From positions 18,053,831-18,117,830 of the forward strand of contig NC_049980.1 of the NCBI RefSeq assembly GCF_000003815.2: a DNA stretch of 64,000 nt. Reading direction: 5' to 3'. The notes below the pieces were generated by a model that saw only the letters and a list, made by a program, of their open reading frames with translations, searched no databases and was not told the DNA's origin. Positions within the stretch are counted from its first letter, which is position 1. Each line of letters opens with the position of its first letter. This document shows, piece by piece, positions 39,101-51,100 of this stretch. Origin of the DNA: Branchiostoma floridae (lineage: Eukaryota; Chordata; Leptocardii; Amphioxiformes; Branchiostomatidae). A program made the position numbers and the translations under genes.

Positions 39101-42100
39101 GTTGTAGTGACACCTGGTCTTGTTGTAAATGTCTCTGGCTTGGTAGTGTATGTCTCAGGCTTGGTGGTGTAGGTCTCAGACTTGGTGGTGTAGGTCTCAG
39201 GCTTGGTGGTGTAGGTCTCAGGACGTGTAGTTGTGCCTGGAGTTGTAACCTTTCTTGGTGTCTTGTAAGTTGTTGTAACCACAGTTGTGTATGTCTCAGG
39301 CTTGGTGGTGTATGTCTCCGGCTTGGTGGTGTATGTCTCAGGCTTGGTGGTGTAGATCTCTGGCTTGGTGGTGTATGTCTCAGGCCTGGTGGTGTAGGTC
39401 TCAGGCCTGGTAGTGTATGTCTCAGGCCTGGTGGTGTATGTCTCAGGCTTGGTTGTGTATGTCTCTGGTCTGGTGGTGTATGTCTCAGGCCTGGTGGTGT
39501 AGGTCTCAGGTCTGGTGGTGTAGGTCTCAGGAGTTGTAGTGGAAGAGGGTGTTGTAACCTTCCGTGGTGTTTTGTACGTTGTTGTATCAGTCTCAGGCCT
39601 AGTGGTGTATATCTCAGACTTGGTTGTGTATATTTCAGAGGTAGTTGTAGCTGTAGTAACTACCTCTGTTGTCTGGTAGCCAGTTGTTTCAGCAATAGAT
39701 GTTGTTGTTACGCTTGATGTTGTGCAGAAGTTGGAACAGACAAGCTTGTTATTGTAGCATCTGCACATTGTACAGTCATCAATTTTCTTCGTCTCCCCTG
39801 CCTGTATAAAAAAACATAAATGCATTCATATTCAATATAGGATGAAGCAAAATGCAAGATGGCATATGAACAGATTTAAGAGTTAAGAAGAATATGTGAT
39901 ATATTTCAAATTAGTCTGCAATAAAACCCAAAATGCAAAAACTTTTGCACCTTTGTGAAAAACACTCGATGATCTTTAAGGGTCAAACAATTACTGGGAA
40001 TTTGTTCTTGATGTGCTTGACTTGATACATTGAACTTAAGTTATTCTTCTATCATCATGATGGTTTCCTTCTGATAATAATAAAAGATTGCAACCTTCAT
40101 CTACTATAAAATTCCAATCTAGAAGCTGATTCTTAACAATAATATTTCGCAGTTTGCATAAGACTAGTGCCAGGGATGCAATTTAGCCTGACAGCAATTG
40201 AAAATATCTAATTTAGTATTTGTGCTTTAATTGTGTTCTATCATAATCTGTTTACTACAGAAATTCCTCAATCAAGGTTTGACAATAGGTACAATAAACA
40301 GGTACAAAATAACAGGACTTTTGGGCCATGCAAAACTTTGTGTAGTCCCTGACAAGCCGTAGGTACTGTCTTTACCTTGACCACAACACCTCCATCAGTG
40401 ATACAGTCACACTCTCTTGGCTTGATGCAGTGGTACTGGTCCTTCCTGATGTAGCCTTTAGGACATTGTGGACATTCTCCACATGTGGGCACACAGGCTT
40501 TAGGGTCGTTGCGCTGGCACTGGGTGATCTTGTACCTGTAGCAATGGCAGGTCTCCTCACACTTGAAGGAGCAGCCATACACCTTCTTCTTGCACTGAGC
40601 TGAAAGAAAGAAAAAAATATGATGTTGACTGTAAATGTTATATCACATTTTGAAAATGACAGTGCATGCAGACAAATGTAAGGAAAATCTGTGAGATTTT
40701 TTTGGTGCATTCTAATGGACCCTGGCCTGAAATACAGACTTACTTGTGACTATTGGCTCTGATGTAGTATACTCTGGTGCAGTTGTTTCGGTCTCAGGCT
40801 TTGTGGTATATGTCTCAGGCTTTGTGGTGTATGTCTCTGAAGTTGTTGTAGAAGACGGTGTTGTAACCTTCCTTGGTGTTTTGTATGTTGTTGTGTAAGA
40901 CTCTGGCCTAGTGGTCTCCGGATAGGTCTTCTCTGGCCTGGTGGTCTCAGGGTAGGTCCTCTCTGGCCTGGTAGTCTCAGGGTAGGTCCTCTCTGGCCTG
41001 GTGGTCTCAGGGTAGGTCCTCTCTGGCCTGGTGGTCTCAGGGTAGGTCCTCTCTGGCCTGGTGGTCTCAGGGTAGGTCCTCTCTGGCCTGGTGGTCTCAG
41101 GGTAGGTCCTCTCTGGCCTGGTGGTCTCAGGGTAGGTCCTCTCTGGCCTGGTGGTCTCAGGGTAGGTCTTCTCTGGCCTGGTTGTCTCAGGGTAGGTCCT
41201 CTCCGGCCTGGTGGTCTCAGGGTAGGTCTTCTCTGGCCTGGTGGTCTCAGGGTAGGTCCTCTCTGGCCTGGTGGTCTCAGGGTAGGTCTTCTCTGGTCTG
41301 GTGGTCTCAGGGTAGGTCCTCTCTGGCTTGGTGGTCTCAGGGTAGGTCTTCTCTGGCCTGGTGGTCTCAGGGTAGGTCTTCTCTGGCCTGGTGGTCTCAG
41401 GGTAGGTCTTCTCTGGCCTAGTTGTCTCGGGGTAGGTCTTCTCTGGCCTGGTTGTATATGTCTCTGGAGTTGTGTTAGAAGAAGGAGTTGTCACCTTCCT
41501 TGGTGTTTTGTATGTTGTTGTTTCCATCTCTGGCTTGGTGGTATATGTCACCTTGGTTGTTGTTACAGTTGCCTTAGTTGTGCATGTGTTAGAACAGGTC
41601 AGCCTGTTGTTGTAACATTGACACACATGGCAACGATCTTGCTGGATAACTGTACCAGGCTGAAACACAGAGAGAGGTTTTCAGTTTTGTAACTTCTTCA
41701 CTCATAAAAACTCCTGAACGCTAAATTGAGGTTCTCATAAATTGATAAAGGTTTACAGAAACAAACAAAGAAACCAGAGGGTCTATTGCGTCCTTTGTCG
41801 TCAAGAAGTTGGCAGGGTACGAATAATCAACAATGTGACTTTAAGTTAAATTGTAATTCTAAGTCAATCTCTTATATTACTTTTTCCCTGCAATTACTTT
41901 CTTCCTGCTGCAGTGGTAGTAAGTCATTCAACTGCCAGCTTTTAAAGTCCATAACTCTCATCTTTTACTGTTTATCTGTGATTTACACCTATAGGTACAA
42001 TATGTACATTTACATACCGGTACTCTAGTACCATCTGGCAGGAGACATTCACACTCAGTAGGCTTGATGCAGTGGTACTGGTCCTTGCGGACGTATCCCT

Positions 42101-45100
42101 TGGGACATGGTGGACACTCTCCACATGTTGGAACACAAGAGCTCCTATCACCTCGGATACACTGGGTGATCTTATTCCTGTAGCAGTGGCAGGTCTCCTC
42201 ACAGCGGAAGGCACAGCCATACACTCTCTTCTTACACTGAGCTGCAATTACATATAATTTTAGTTAGCATTTTGCAACAATATTCTAAACTTTCATCTAA
42301 AACTATGCAGATACCACAGGGTATGCCATTGCAAGCTGTCTTGCAGACTGGTATAAATTATATCTTGGGCAACCAATACACATACATGTACATACTGCAA
42401 ATTTAAAACCATGATTGCTATATTTGGAAGTGGTTGCCAATGGTACAAAATCAAAATTTGTTTACAATTGATAAAAGTGTCATTAGACTAATTTAGATTT
42501 AGAAGCAGAATGAATGACTGACAAGAGAATATAGAAAGAAAGAAACCAACTTGTGACTATTGGCTCCGATGTAGTATATTCTGGAGCAGTTGTTTCAGTC
42601 TCAGGCCTGGTGGTATAGGTCTCAGGCTTGGTAGTGTATGTCTCAGGCTTGGTAGTGTAGGTCTCAGGCTTAGTGGTGTAGGTCTCAGGCCTGGTGGTGT
42701 AGGTCTCAGGCCTAGTGGTGTAGGTCTCAGGCTTGGTGGTGTATGTCTCAGGCTTGGTGGTGTATGTCTCAGGCCTGGTGGTGTATGTCTCTGATGTTGT
42801 GGTCCATGTCTCAGGCCTAGTAGTGTAGGTCTCTGTTGTGGTCCCTGGAGTTGTGACCTTTCTTGGTGTCCTGTATGTAGTAGTCTGTACTGTTGTTGTA
42901 CCAGCAGAAGTGGTCTCTGGTGTTGCCACAGTTGTGGTGATCTCAGGCTTTGTGCACATGTCGCGGCAACTGAGGACATTGTTGTAGCACTCACATACTC
43001 TGCACTCACCAATCTTCTTTGTTGTTCCTGGCTGTGGGGTGATCATTAAATCTCTATGTGATTATATGTTCATGAATCAATATGTTTTTTTCTGCAAAAA
43101 ATTAAATTTTTGGATGACATCCATGAGTACATAGATTTGGGCTAGTTTTTCTAATGACAGGCAAAAATTTGCAAACATTGACAATAATCATTTGATTTAC
43201 ATCACAATACATGGTTTACATAAAGCCACAGGTAAAGCTGTAACAGTTGCACAATGTTTGAATACATTAATCTATGCCTGTTAGGGATCTCAGACTATTG
43301 ACGTCAAGCAACTCAAACTTGTCACACTCATGCTTATTTCAATATTGAAATAGACACAATACAGAACACTAAAAAAAAATTATTCCTCCTACCGGAATGA
43401 TGATGCCATCTGCTGTAACACAAGGACAGTCTGTTGGCTTCACACAGCGATTCCTGTCCACACGAACATAGCCCTTGGGACAAGGTGGACACTCGCCACA
43501 TGTAGGGACGCATGAAGAAGCATCACCAAACACACACTGGGTGATCTTGAACCTGTAGCAGTGGCAGGTCTCCTCGCATTTGAAGGAGCATCCATACACC
43601 TTCTTGGCACACTCAGCTGGATTTGAGAGAAAACCATTGCAGCTTGTCACAATAGTTATTGCATATTTACTTCGACTAACATTCTGCACTCACTGAGGCC
43701 TTGAAACATTCCAAACAAGCTTTCTCAATTATTAGTTTACTTTTTAAAAACATTTTACTAAATTGTACTACTAAAAGTTGCTTGTCCTATTTGATGATAT
43801 GTAGCTAGAAACTGTGCCACTGGTGATTTAAGACCCATGTACAGGTAATGTTGGATACTCACTGGTTACTTCTGTGGTAAACCGAGACTTCGTTGTTGTC
43901 TCTTGAATAGTTGAGGTCCATTCTGAGGTCGTGGTTTCAGGGTAGGTCTTCTCTGGCTCAGTAACCTCAGGTCTGGTGGTCTCAGGGTCGGTCTTCTCTG
44001 GCTAATATTACTGAAACAGCAGATAAATATTACTTACTTGTGAGTTCTGTAGTATACCAAGGCTTGGTTGTTTCTGGAACTGTGGTCCACACAGGCTTAG
44101 TTGTCTCAGGGTAGGTCTTCTCTGGCTCAGTAACCTCTGGCCTGGTGGTCTCAGGGTAGGTCTTCTCTGGCTCAGTAACCTCAGGCTTGGTGGTCTCAGG
44201 GTAGGTCTTCTCTGGCTCAGTCACCACAGGACGCGTAGTACCAGCTGTACCAGGAGTTGTGACCTTTCTTGTAGGCTTGGTGGTCTCAGGGTATGTCTTC
44301 TCTGGCTCAGTAACCTCAGGCCTGGTGGTCTCTGGGTAGGTCTTCTCTGGCTCAGTAACCTCAGGCCTGGTGGTCTCTGGGTAGGTCTTCTCTGGCTCAG
44401 TAACCTCAGGCCTGGTGGTCTCAGGGTATGTCTTCTCTGGCTCAGTAGCCTCTGGCCTGGTGGTCTCTGGGTAGGTCTTCTCTGGCTCAGTAACCTCAGG
44501 CCTGGTGGTCTCAGGGTATGTCTTCTCTGGCTCAGTAGCCTCTGGCCTGGTGGTCTCTGGGTAGGTCCTCTCTGGCTCAGTAACCTCTGGCCTGGTGGTC
44601 TCAGGATAGGTCCTCTCTGGTGTACTTGTACTTGGAGTAGTTGCTGAAAACAATATATTGTCTTAGATGGACATTGTTAAAAACACAAGATGCAAAACGC
44701 CACACAAAGATAAAAGAAACACGAGGAGAAAAATGAACTTAAGTTTAAAAAATGAATTTACTTTTGGAGCATATGGCAACATTAGCATTGCAGCACAGCA
44801 GACGAACTTCATAGTTGTAACAGTAGGGGCTGATTCCTCTCATCATCATCTGGAACTTGCTGGGTCCAGTGGCATGAGTACAGACACAGCCAACCTCACA
44901 GTTAGCCACCACATTCTGGCCTGTCTTTGAGTAGTCGATATGTGTTCCCACAGTGCGGCATTGGATCCTGCTGATCTTCTGGTTTGCCCCACCAATCTTA
45001 AAGCCATGGCGACGGAGGCTAGTGAAAGACTCATCATCACCACTGACAGCTGGTGTTGGGTAGCAGGCATCCATCCAACTGGTCCAGGAGCAGACCTCAT

Positions 45101-48100
45101 GTTCCTCATAGCATCGTGTGGTAGGTACTATGAAAAAAAAATCAATATCACTAGGAGTGCAAGGAAAAATGTTCTAAATTTCTGTGTTGTACATGTTGAA
45201 TTATACTATTGCATTAAGACATACATTTGTCATGGGTCAATCATAATACACATAACGTAAATGTTTGTTATAATTTTTGGGGTACCTACTGGCTGCAAAT
45301 AATACACCAGATGTATTTATTATCATCATATAATTAATTGTTTAATAACAATAAAGAAAGCTGCAGAGCACTATGGCCAGAGTAAAATCACCAGTTTTCT
45401 GTCAATGTAGGTGACATAGTTGTATACCTTCTGTTGTCACTGTTGACTGTGTTGTAACAGGTGTTGTAACTGGTGTTGTGACCTTACGAGGTGTCTTGTA
45501 CCCAGTGGTTGCCGTTGCTTCTGTTGTCGACGATGTTGTGCACATGTTGCTACATGTCAATGTGTTCTGGTAACATGTGCACACCTGACACTGCCCAACT
45601 TTAACTGTCTTGCCCGCCTGAAAAAGGAAATAAAGACATTAACAGAAATAAGAAGACATATCTATACCTAAAGTGCTAATCTTCCATTCAATTACATCGT
45701 GTTAACCTAAATTGGTTAGTTTTATAACTAAAAATGACAACTCACCGGCACAACAATGTTTCCATCTGTGATACAGTCACACTCTGTAGGCTTGACACAG
45801 TGATACAGGTCCTTCCTGATGTAGCCTTTGGGACATGCGGGGCACTCACCACAGGTGGGCACACATGAACTCCTGTCACCACTCTGGCACTGAGTGATCT
45901 TGTACCTGTAGCAGTGGCAGGTTTCCTCACAACGGAAGGAACAACCATACACCTTCTTTGCACATTCAGCTGAAATGAAATATGATACACACAAATCAAG
46001 CTCTGGTTGTTTAAATAGACAGACTCTGGTGCATATAAACTGATATACTATGATTTAATAACATCTAGTCAAATTATACAATGTACTACCACCTGCAAAC
46101 TACTATTATTCTAACTGTAGCTACATTTTCATGGCAAGGAAGTGGAATTTAACATACTTGTAACAGTAGTGTATGTTTCAGGCATTGTTGTAGTGACACC
46201 TTGTCTTGTTGTAAATGTCTCAGGCTTAGTAGTGTAGGTCTCAGGCTTGGTGGTGTAGGTCTCTGGCCTGGTGGTGTAGATCTCTGGGCGTGTAGTTGTA
46301 CCTGGAGTTGTAACCTTTCTTGGGGTCTTGTAAGTTGTTGTAACCACAGTTGTGTATGTCTCAGGCCTGGTGGTGTATGTCTCAGGCTTTGTGGTGTATG
46401 TCTCAGGCTTGGTGGTGTATGTCTCAGGCTTGGTAGTGTATGTCTCAGGCCTGGTAGTGTATGTCTCAGGCTTTGTGGTGTATGTCTCAGGCCTGGTGGT
46501 GTATGTCTCAGGTCTGGTGGTGTATGTCTCAGGCTTGGTGGTGTATGTCTCAGGCTTGGTGGTGTATGTCTCAGGCTTGGTGGTGTATGTCTCAGGCCTG
46601 GTAGTGTATGTCTCAGGCTTTGTGGTGTATGTCTCAGGCTTTGTGGTGTATGTCTCAGGCCTGGTGGTGTAGGTCTCAGGCCTGGTGGTGTATGTCTCAG
46701 GCCTGGTGGTAAAAGTCTCAGGCCCAGTAGTGTAGGTCTCAGGCCTGGTGGTATAGGTTTCAGGCTTGGTGGTGTATGTTTCAGAGGTAGTTGTGATGGT
46801 AGAAGAGGGAGTTGTGATCTTTCTTGGTGTTCGGTACGTTGTTGTTTCTGTCTCAGGCCTGGTGGTGTATGTCTCTGAGGTAGTTGTTACCTTTGTTGGT
46901 TTGTATCCAGTTGTCTCAACCATTTTTGTGGTTGTTACACTTGATGTTGAGCAGAAGTTAGAACAGACAAGCTTGTTATTGTAGCACCTGCAAACTGTGC
47001 AGTCATCAATTTCCTTTGTCTCTCCCGCCTGTGAAGAAAGTCAGTGTTGCTGTCAGACATAAGAAATATCAAGATCCTTGTTCACACTGTTGATATTTGA
47101 TGTCGAATAAAATGTATGCCCAGGAGGAAAATGAAGTAACATCTCAAAATACAATGCAGTAGTAGATGTAGTATCCATTATTTGATGACATTACATGACA
47201 TTGTGACATAATACATTTTGTATTACATTACAGGTATGTGTATGATCACATTACAGGTACGTGTAAACTATGTATGATTGATTTTGCAATGCTTAACCCC
47301 TTGAAAAAGAATGGTACATACTATATGGTCACCAAGTGATATATCAAGTGGCGTGACATTTGTTGGCATTTGGGTGACAAAGACAAGGGGACCTAAACAA
47401 GCACCTTATAGAGCACCTTATAGACCATTAAGCTAAATGTTGTTACCTTGACCACAACACCTCCATCAGTGATACAGTCACACTCTGTTGGCTTGATGCA
47501 GTGGTACTGGTCCTTGCGAAGATACCCTGGAGGACACTGTGGGCACTCGCCACAAGTTGGAACACACGTGCTTCTATCACCGTACTGGCACTGGGTGATC
47601 TTGTACCTATAGCAGTGACAGGTCTCGTCACATTTGAAGGCACAGCCATACACCCTCTTCTTGCATTGTGCTGAAAGTAGAGAAGGGTAACCATTGTAAA
47701 CACATATTTCAAGTGACAAATACTATCAGGCAGTTTGCATGTAAGTGCTGGTAGATAAATATTGCCTTATGATTCTAATGATGGTTGTCAATAAAGCACA
47801 CAAGTCAGTGGATTGAAAAGAAAATGTCTGCTTAAATTTTTTTCTGACTTAAAAATCAAGATTGCATATGTACACAACTGTCATCAATGCAATGCCATAT
47901 TTAGATACAATTTAAGTCACTTATTCATGTATCATAACTTTCTACATCTAACATTGCCATTGAAGAAAATTCTCCTCTTACATGAATCTAAAAAATATAT
48001 ATCTTTCAAGACTCACTTGTATACACAGGCTTAGTTGTTGGATATTCTGGTGCAGTTGTAGGTACCGTAGGCTTAGTTGTATAGCTCTCAGGCCTTGTTG

Positions 48101-51100
48101 TATATGATTCTGGCCTGGTAGTGTAGGTTTCTGGTCGTGTTGTTTCCTCTGGACCTGGTGTTGTGACCTTACGACCTGTTCTATAGCCAGTTGTGGTCTC
48201 TTCTGACCTGGTGGTGTAGGTCTCAGGCCTGGTGGTGTAGGTCTCAGGCCTGGTGGTGTAGGTCTCAGGCCTTGTGGTGTAGGTCTCAGGCTTGGTGGTG
48301 TATGTCTCAGGCTTGGTGGTATATACGTTTGGTGTAGTGACAGTTGAGGTAGTAGTTGTGCAGATGTTCTTGCAAGTCATTTTGTTGTTGTAGCACTCAC
48401 AGGAGGTACATTCATCCACCTTCTTTACCGTTCCAGGCTGATGGCAAGATTCAATAGGAATGAATGACATACATTTGTTTGCACCATCAAAATATAATGG
48501 GTATAGGTATAGTGTAACCTATGGTTGCAACATTATATGAGTAACACCAAAAACACTTGGTACAAAATACAGGAGGTGTAAGGAGTTAGACAACAAAACA
48601 GTGCTTTGATATGGCACTGTAAATCTAAAGCTTATGATGCTACATTTAGTAAGCACATTTGCAATGTTGTCCTACAAATAGATCATGTTCTTGTATAATT
48701 CCTGTCTCTACAAGCTGAAAGATTAATTGAATGCCAAATCCAATACAGTGGCCCAAACTGTAAACCTGAATTCCCTCTTGGCCAGAAGTCTATATCAGAA
48801 TATTCAGATTGATTTTGTTTATTTATTTCAAATCACTCTTCTTTTTATTAGTTTGAAGCCCAAGAAGGTAACAGTGTAACATACTGGTATGATAGTTCCA
48901 TCAGCTGTGACACATGGACACTCAGTAGGCTTCACACAGCGGTTCCTGTCCATGCGGATGTATCCCTTGGGACAAGGTGGGCATTCCCCGCAGGTAGGAA
49001 CACAGGATGACTCATCACCAAACACACACTGGGTGATCTTGAACCTGTAGCAATGGCAGGTCTCCTCGCATTTGAAGGAACATCCATAGACCTTCTTGTC
49101 GCATTCAGCTGAAAAAAAGAGGTTCCATTTATATCCCAATCAAGAGGTACATGTGTCATCCATTGCATCATTACCTGTAATCATTTGTCATCAAGCTGTG
49201 CTGGCAGACATTTTGACAAACCTCTCAACTTGACAAAATGTATCATGGGTGAAATGTGAGAGTCTGCTAATGTCCTGTTGGAAACATGGCAGCTATGGAA
49301 AGTAAGAGGTTTGCAGCTCATTACCTTGAGATGGAGGTCAGTGACCCCTAGGAGTACTGTCAAATCTGTTGGAAGGAATAGTTCACATTTTGGCATATCA
49401 GTAGATATTGAGGTTCCAATGATGGGCACCATAATAATCTTTTGGGGTTTTGGAGAATTAAAGATTGACATCCACATATTGAAGATGTGGTACAATCCAC
49501 AGCTGGTGTTTGCCTTTGTAATTGAAGCTTTCACTGGCAGGCGTCATCTAGCTACTCTCCAAGCAGAGGTAAGGTTCTGAGTTGTTTTGTAGCAGCTGCT
49601 GCTTGCCTAATACATGACATAGTGTTAAGACTACCCTCTTAGCAGAACTTTAAAAAAGGTTCTGGCTTGCTACAATGCCCTGGTTGCTGCCTAGTTGGTG
49701 AATAAATCATGACTGTACGGCATGTGTCTCAGAAGGTTCCCTATGATGACTCTACTTACTAGTGACTGCAGTTGTGAATGTTACAGGAGTAGTCCTCTCT
49801 GTTGTGAAGACTTCTGGCTTTGTGGTGTACACTTCTGGCTTGGTGGTGTACACTTCTGGCTTGGTGGTGTACACTTCTGGCTTGGTGGTGTACACTTCTG
49901 GCTTGGTGGTGTACACTTCTGGCTTGGTGGTGTATACTTCTGGCTTGGTGGTATACACTTCTGGCTTGGTGGTGTACACCTCTGGCTTGGTGGTGTAAAC
50001 CTCTGGCTTTGTGGTGTATGTCTCTGGAGTTGTTGTAGAAGAGGGTGTTGTTACCTTCCTTGGCGTTTTGTAAGTGGTTGTCTGGACAGTTGTGGTATAA
50101 GTTTCCGGTTCGGTGGTGTAGATTTCAGGCCTAGTAGTGTATGTCTCAGGCTTGGTGGTGTAGGTCTCAGGCTTTGTGGTGTATGTCTCAGGCTTTGTTG
50201 TATAAGTCTCGGGGCGTGTTGTCTGCACCTGTGTTGTTGTCCTTGAGGTTGTGGTTGTGGTTGTACAGATATTCTCACACTTCATGTTGTTGTTCTCACA
50301 CTTACATACCATGCATTCTCCAACCTTGGTTACTTTTCCTGCCTGAAAATTTTAAAGTAGGATATTTTATTTGTTAAAGTCAGCTAGACTATTGACTGCT
50401 CATTTACAAAAAAAAATCTATAATTCTTTTACATGTAGTTGGATATCATGCTTTGGTTGTGGACAAGCACATTATTGCAGTATCTGTAATTGCTGGTATA
50501 GATAATTGCACTTGAATTTTGAAACATCAACATTTTAAGGAAGACATGTGACAGGTAGTGATCTAAACAGTAGTTTATCCTCATCTATCCTAAGATGAAT
50601 AATTCTTGAATAACATGGTATGATATCACAGATTTCTCTCTATATCTCTATTATGTCTATCATCTAAATTACTAGTCTTAATATTATTGTAATTCAAACA
50701 TTCAAATACATACTGGTACAATAACCCCATCTGCAGTGATGCAGTCACACTGGGTTGGTTTGACACAGTGGTCACGATCCTTCCTGATGTATCCCTTGGG
50801 ACATGCAGGGCACTCACCACAGGTGGGTACACAGGAACTCCTGTCACCGTACACACACTGTGTAATCTTGTACCTGTAGCAGTGGCAGGTCTCCTCACAA
50901 CGGAAAGAGCAGCCATACACCCTCTTCTTACACTCCGCTGCATTCAGAAGTAGGAAAGGTTAAAACTGAATACAGCACATAAGAAGTTCATATGTACAAT
51001 CATTGCAATGTCAATGTCATTGTTCAATGTTACCTATTCTATAAACCAATATACTTATAGCTTGAATAGAGTGTAATATTGCTTGTAAGTGTTTGAAAAC

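Larger units (their letters stand above)
32683..39801. repeat. Supermodule copy 2 (E35-E44)
   Basis: Intact counterpart of copy 1. It has the same split TIL, a 211-nt short E exon and a 366-nt CysD. It differs mainly in PTS lengths (E44 1033 against E68 475 nt). Confidence 0.88.
42551..47028. repeat. Supermodule copy 3 (E24-E31), internally deleted
   Basis: Starts and ends like copies 1 and 2, but the split TIL and the front of the following E-PTS exon are missing between E28 and E30, leaving E29. Confidence 0.85.

Noticed and set aside
49278-49580. 100-residue plus-strand frame in the E20-E21 intron
   Set aside because: No recognisable domain and no paralogue in sibling introns; most likely transposon-derived non-coding DNA.
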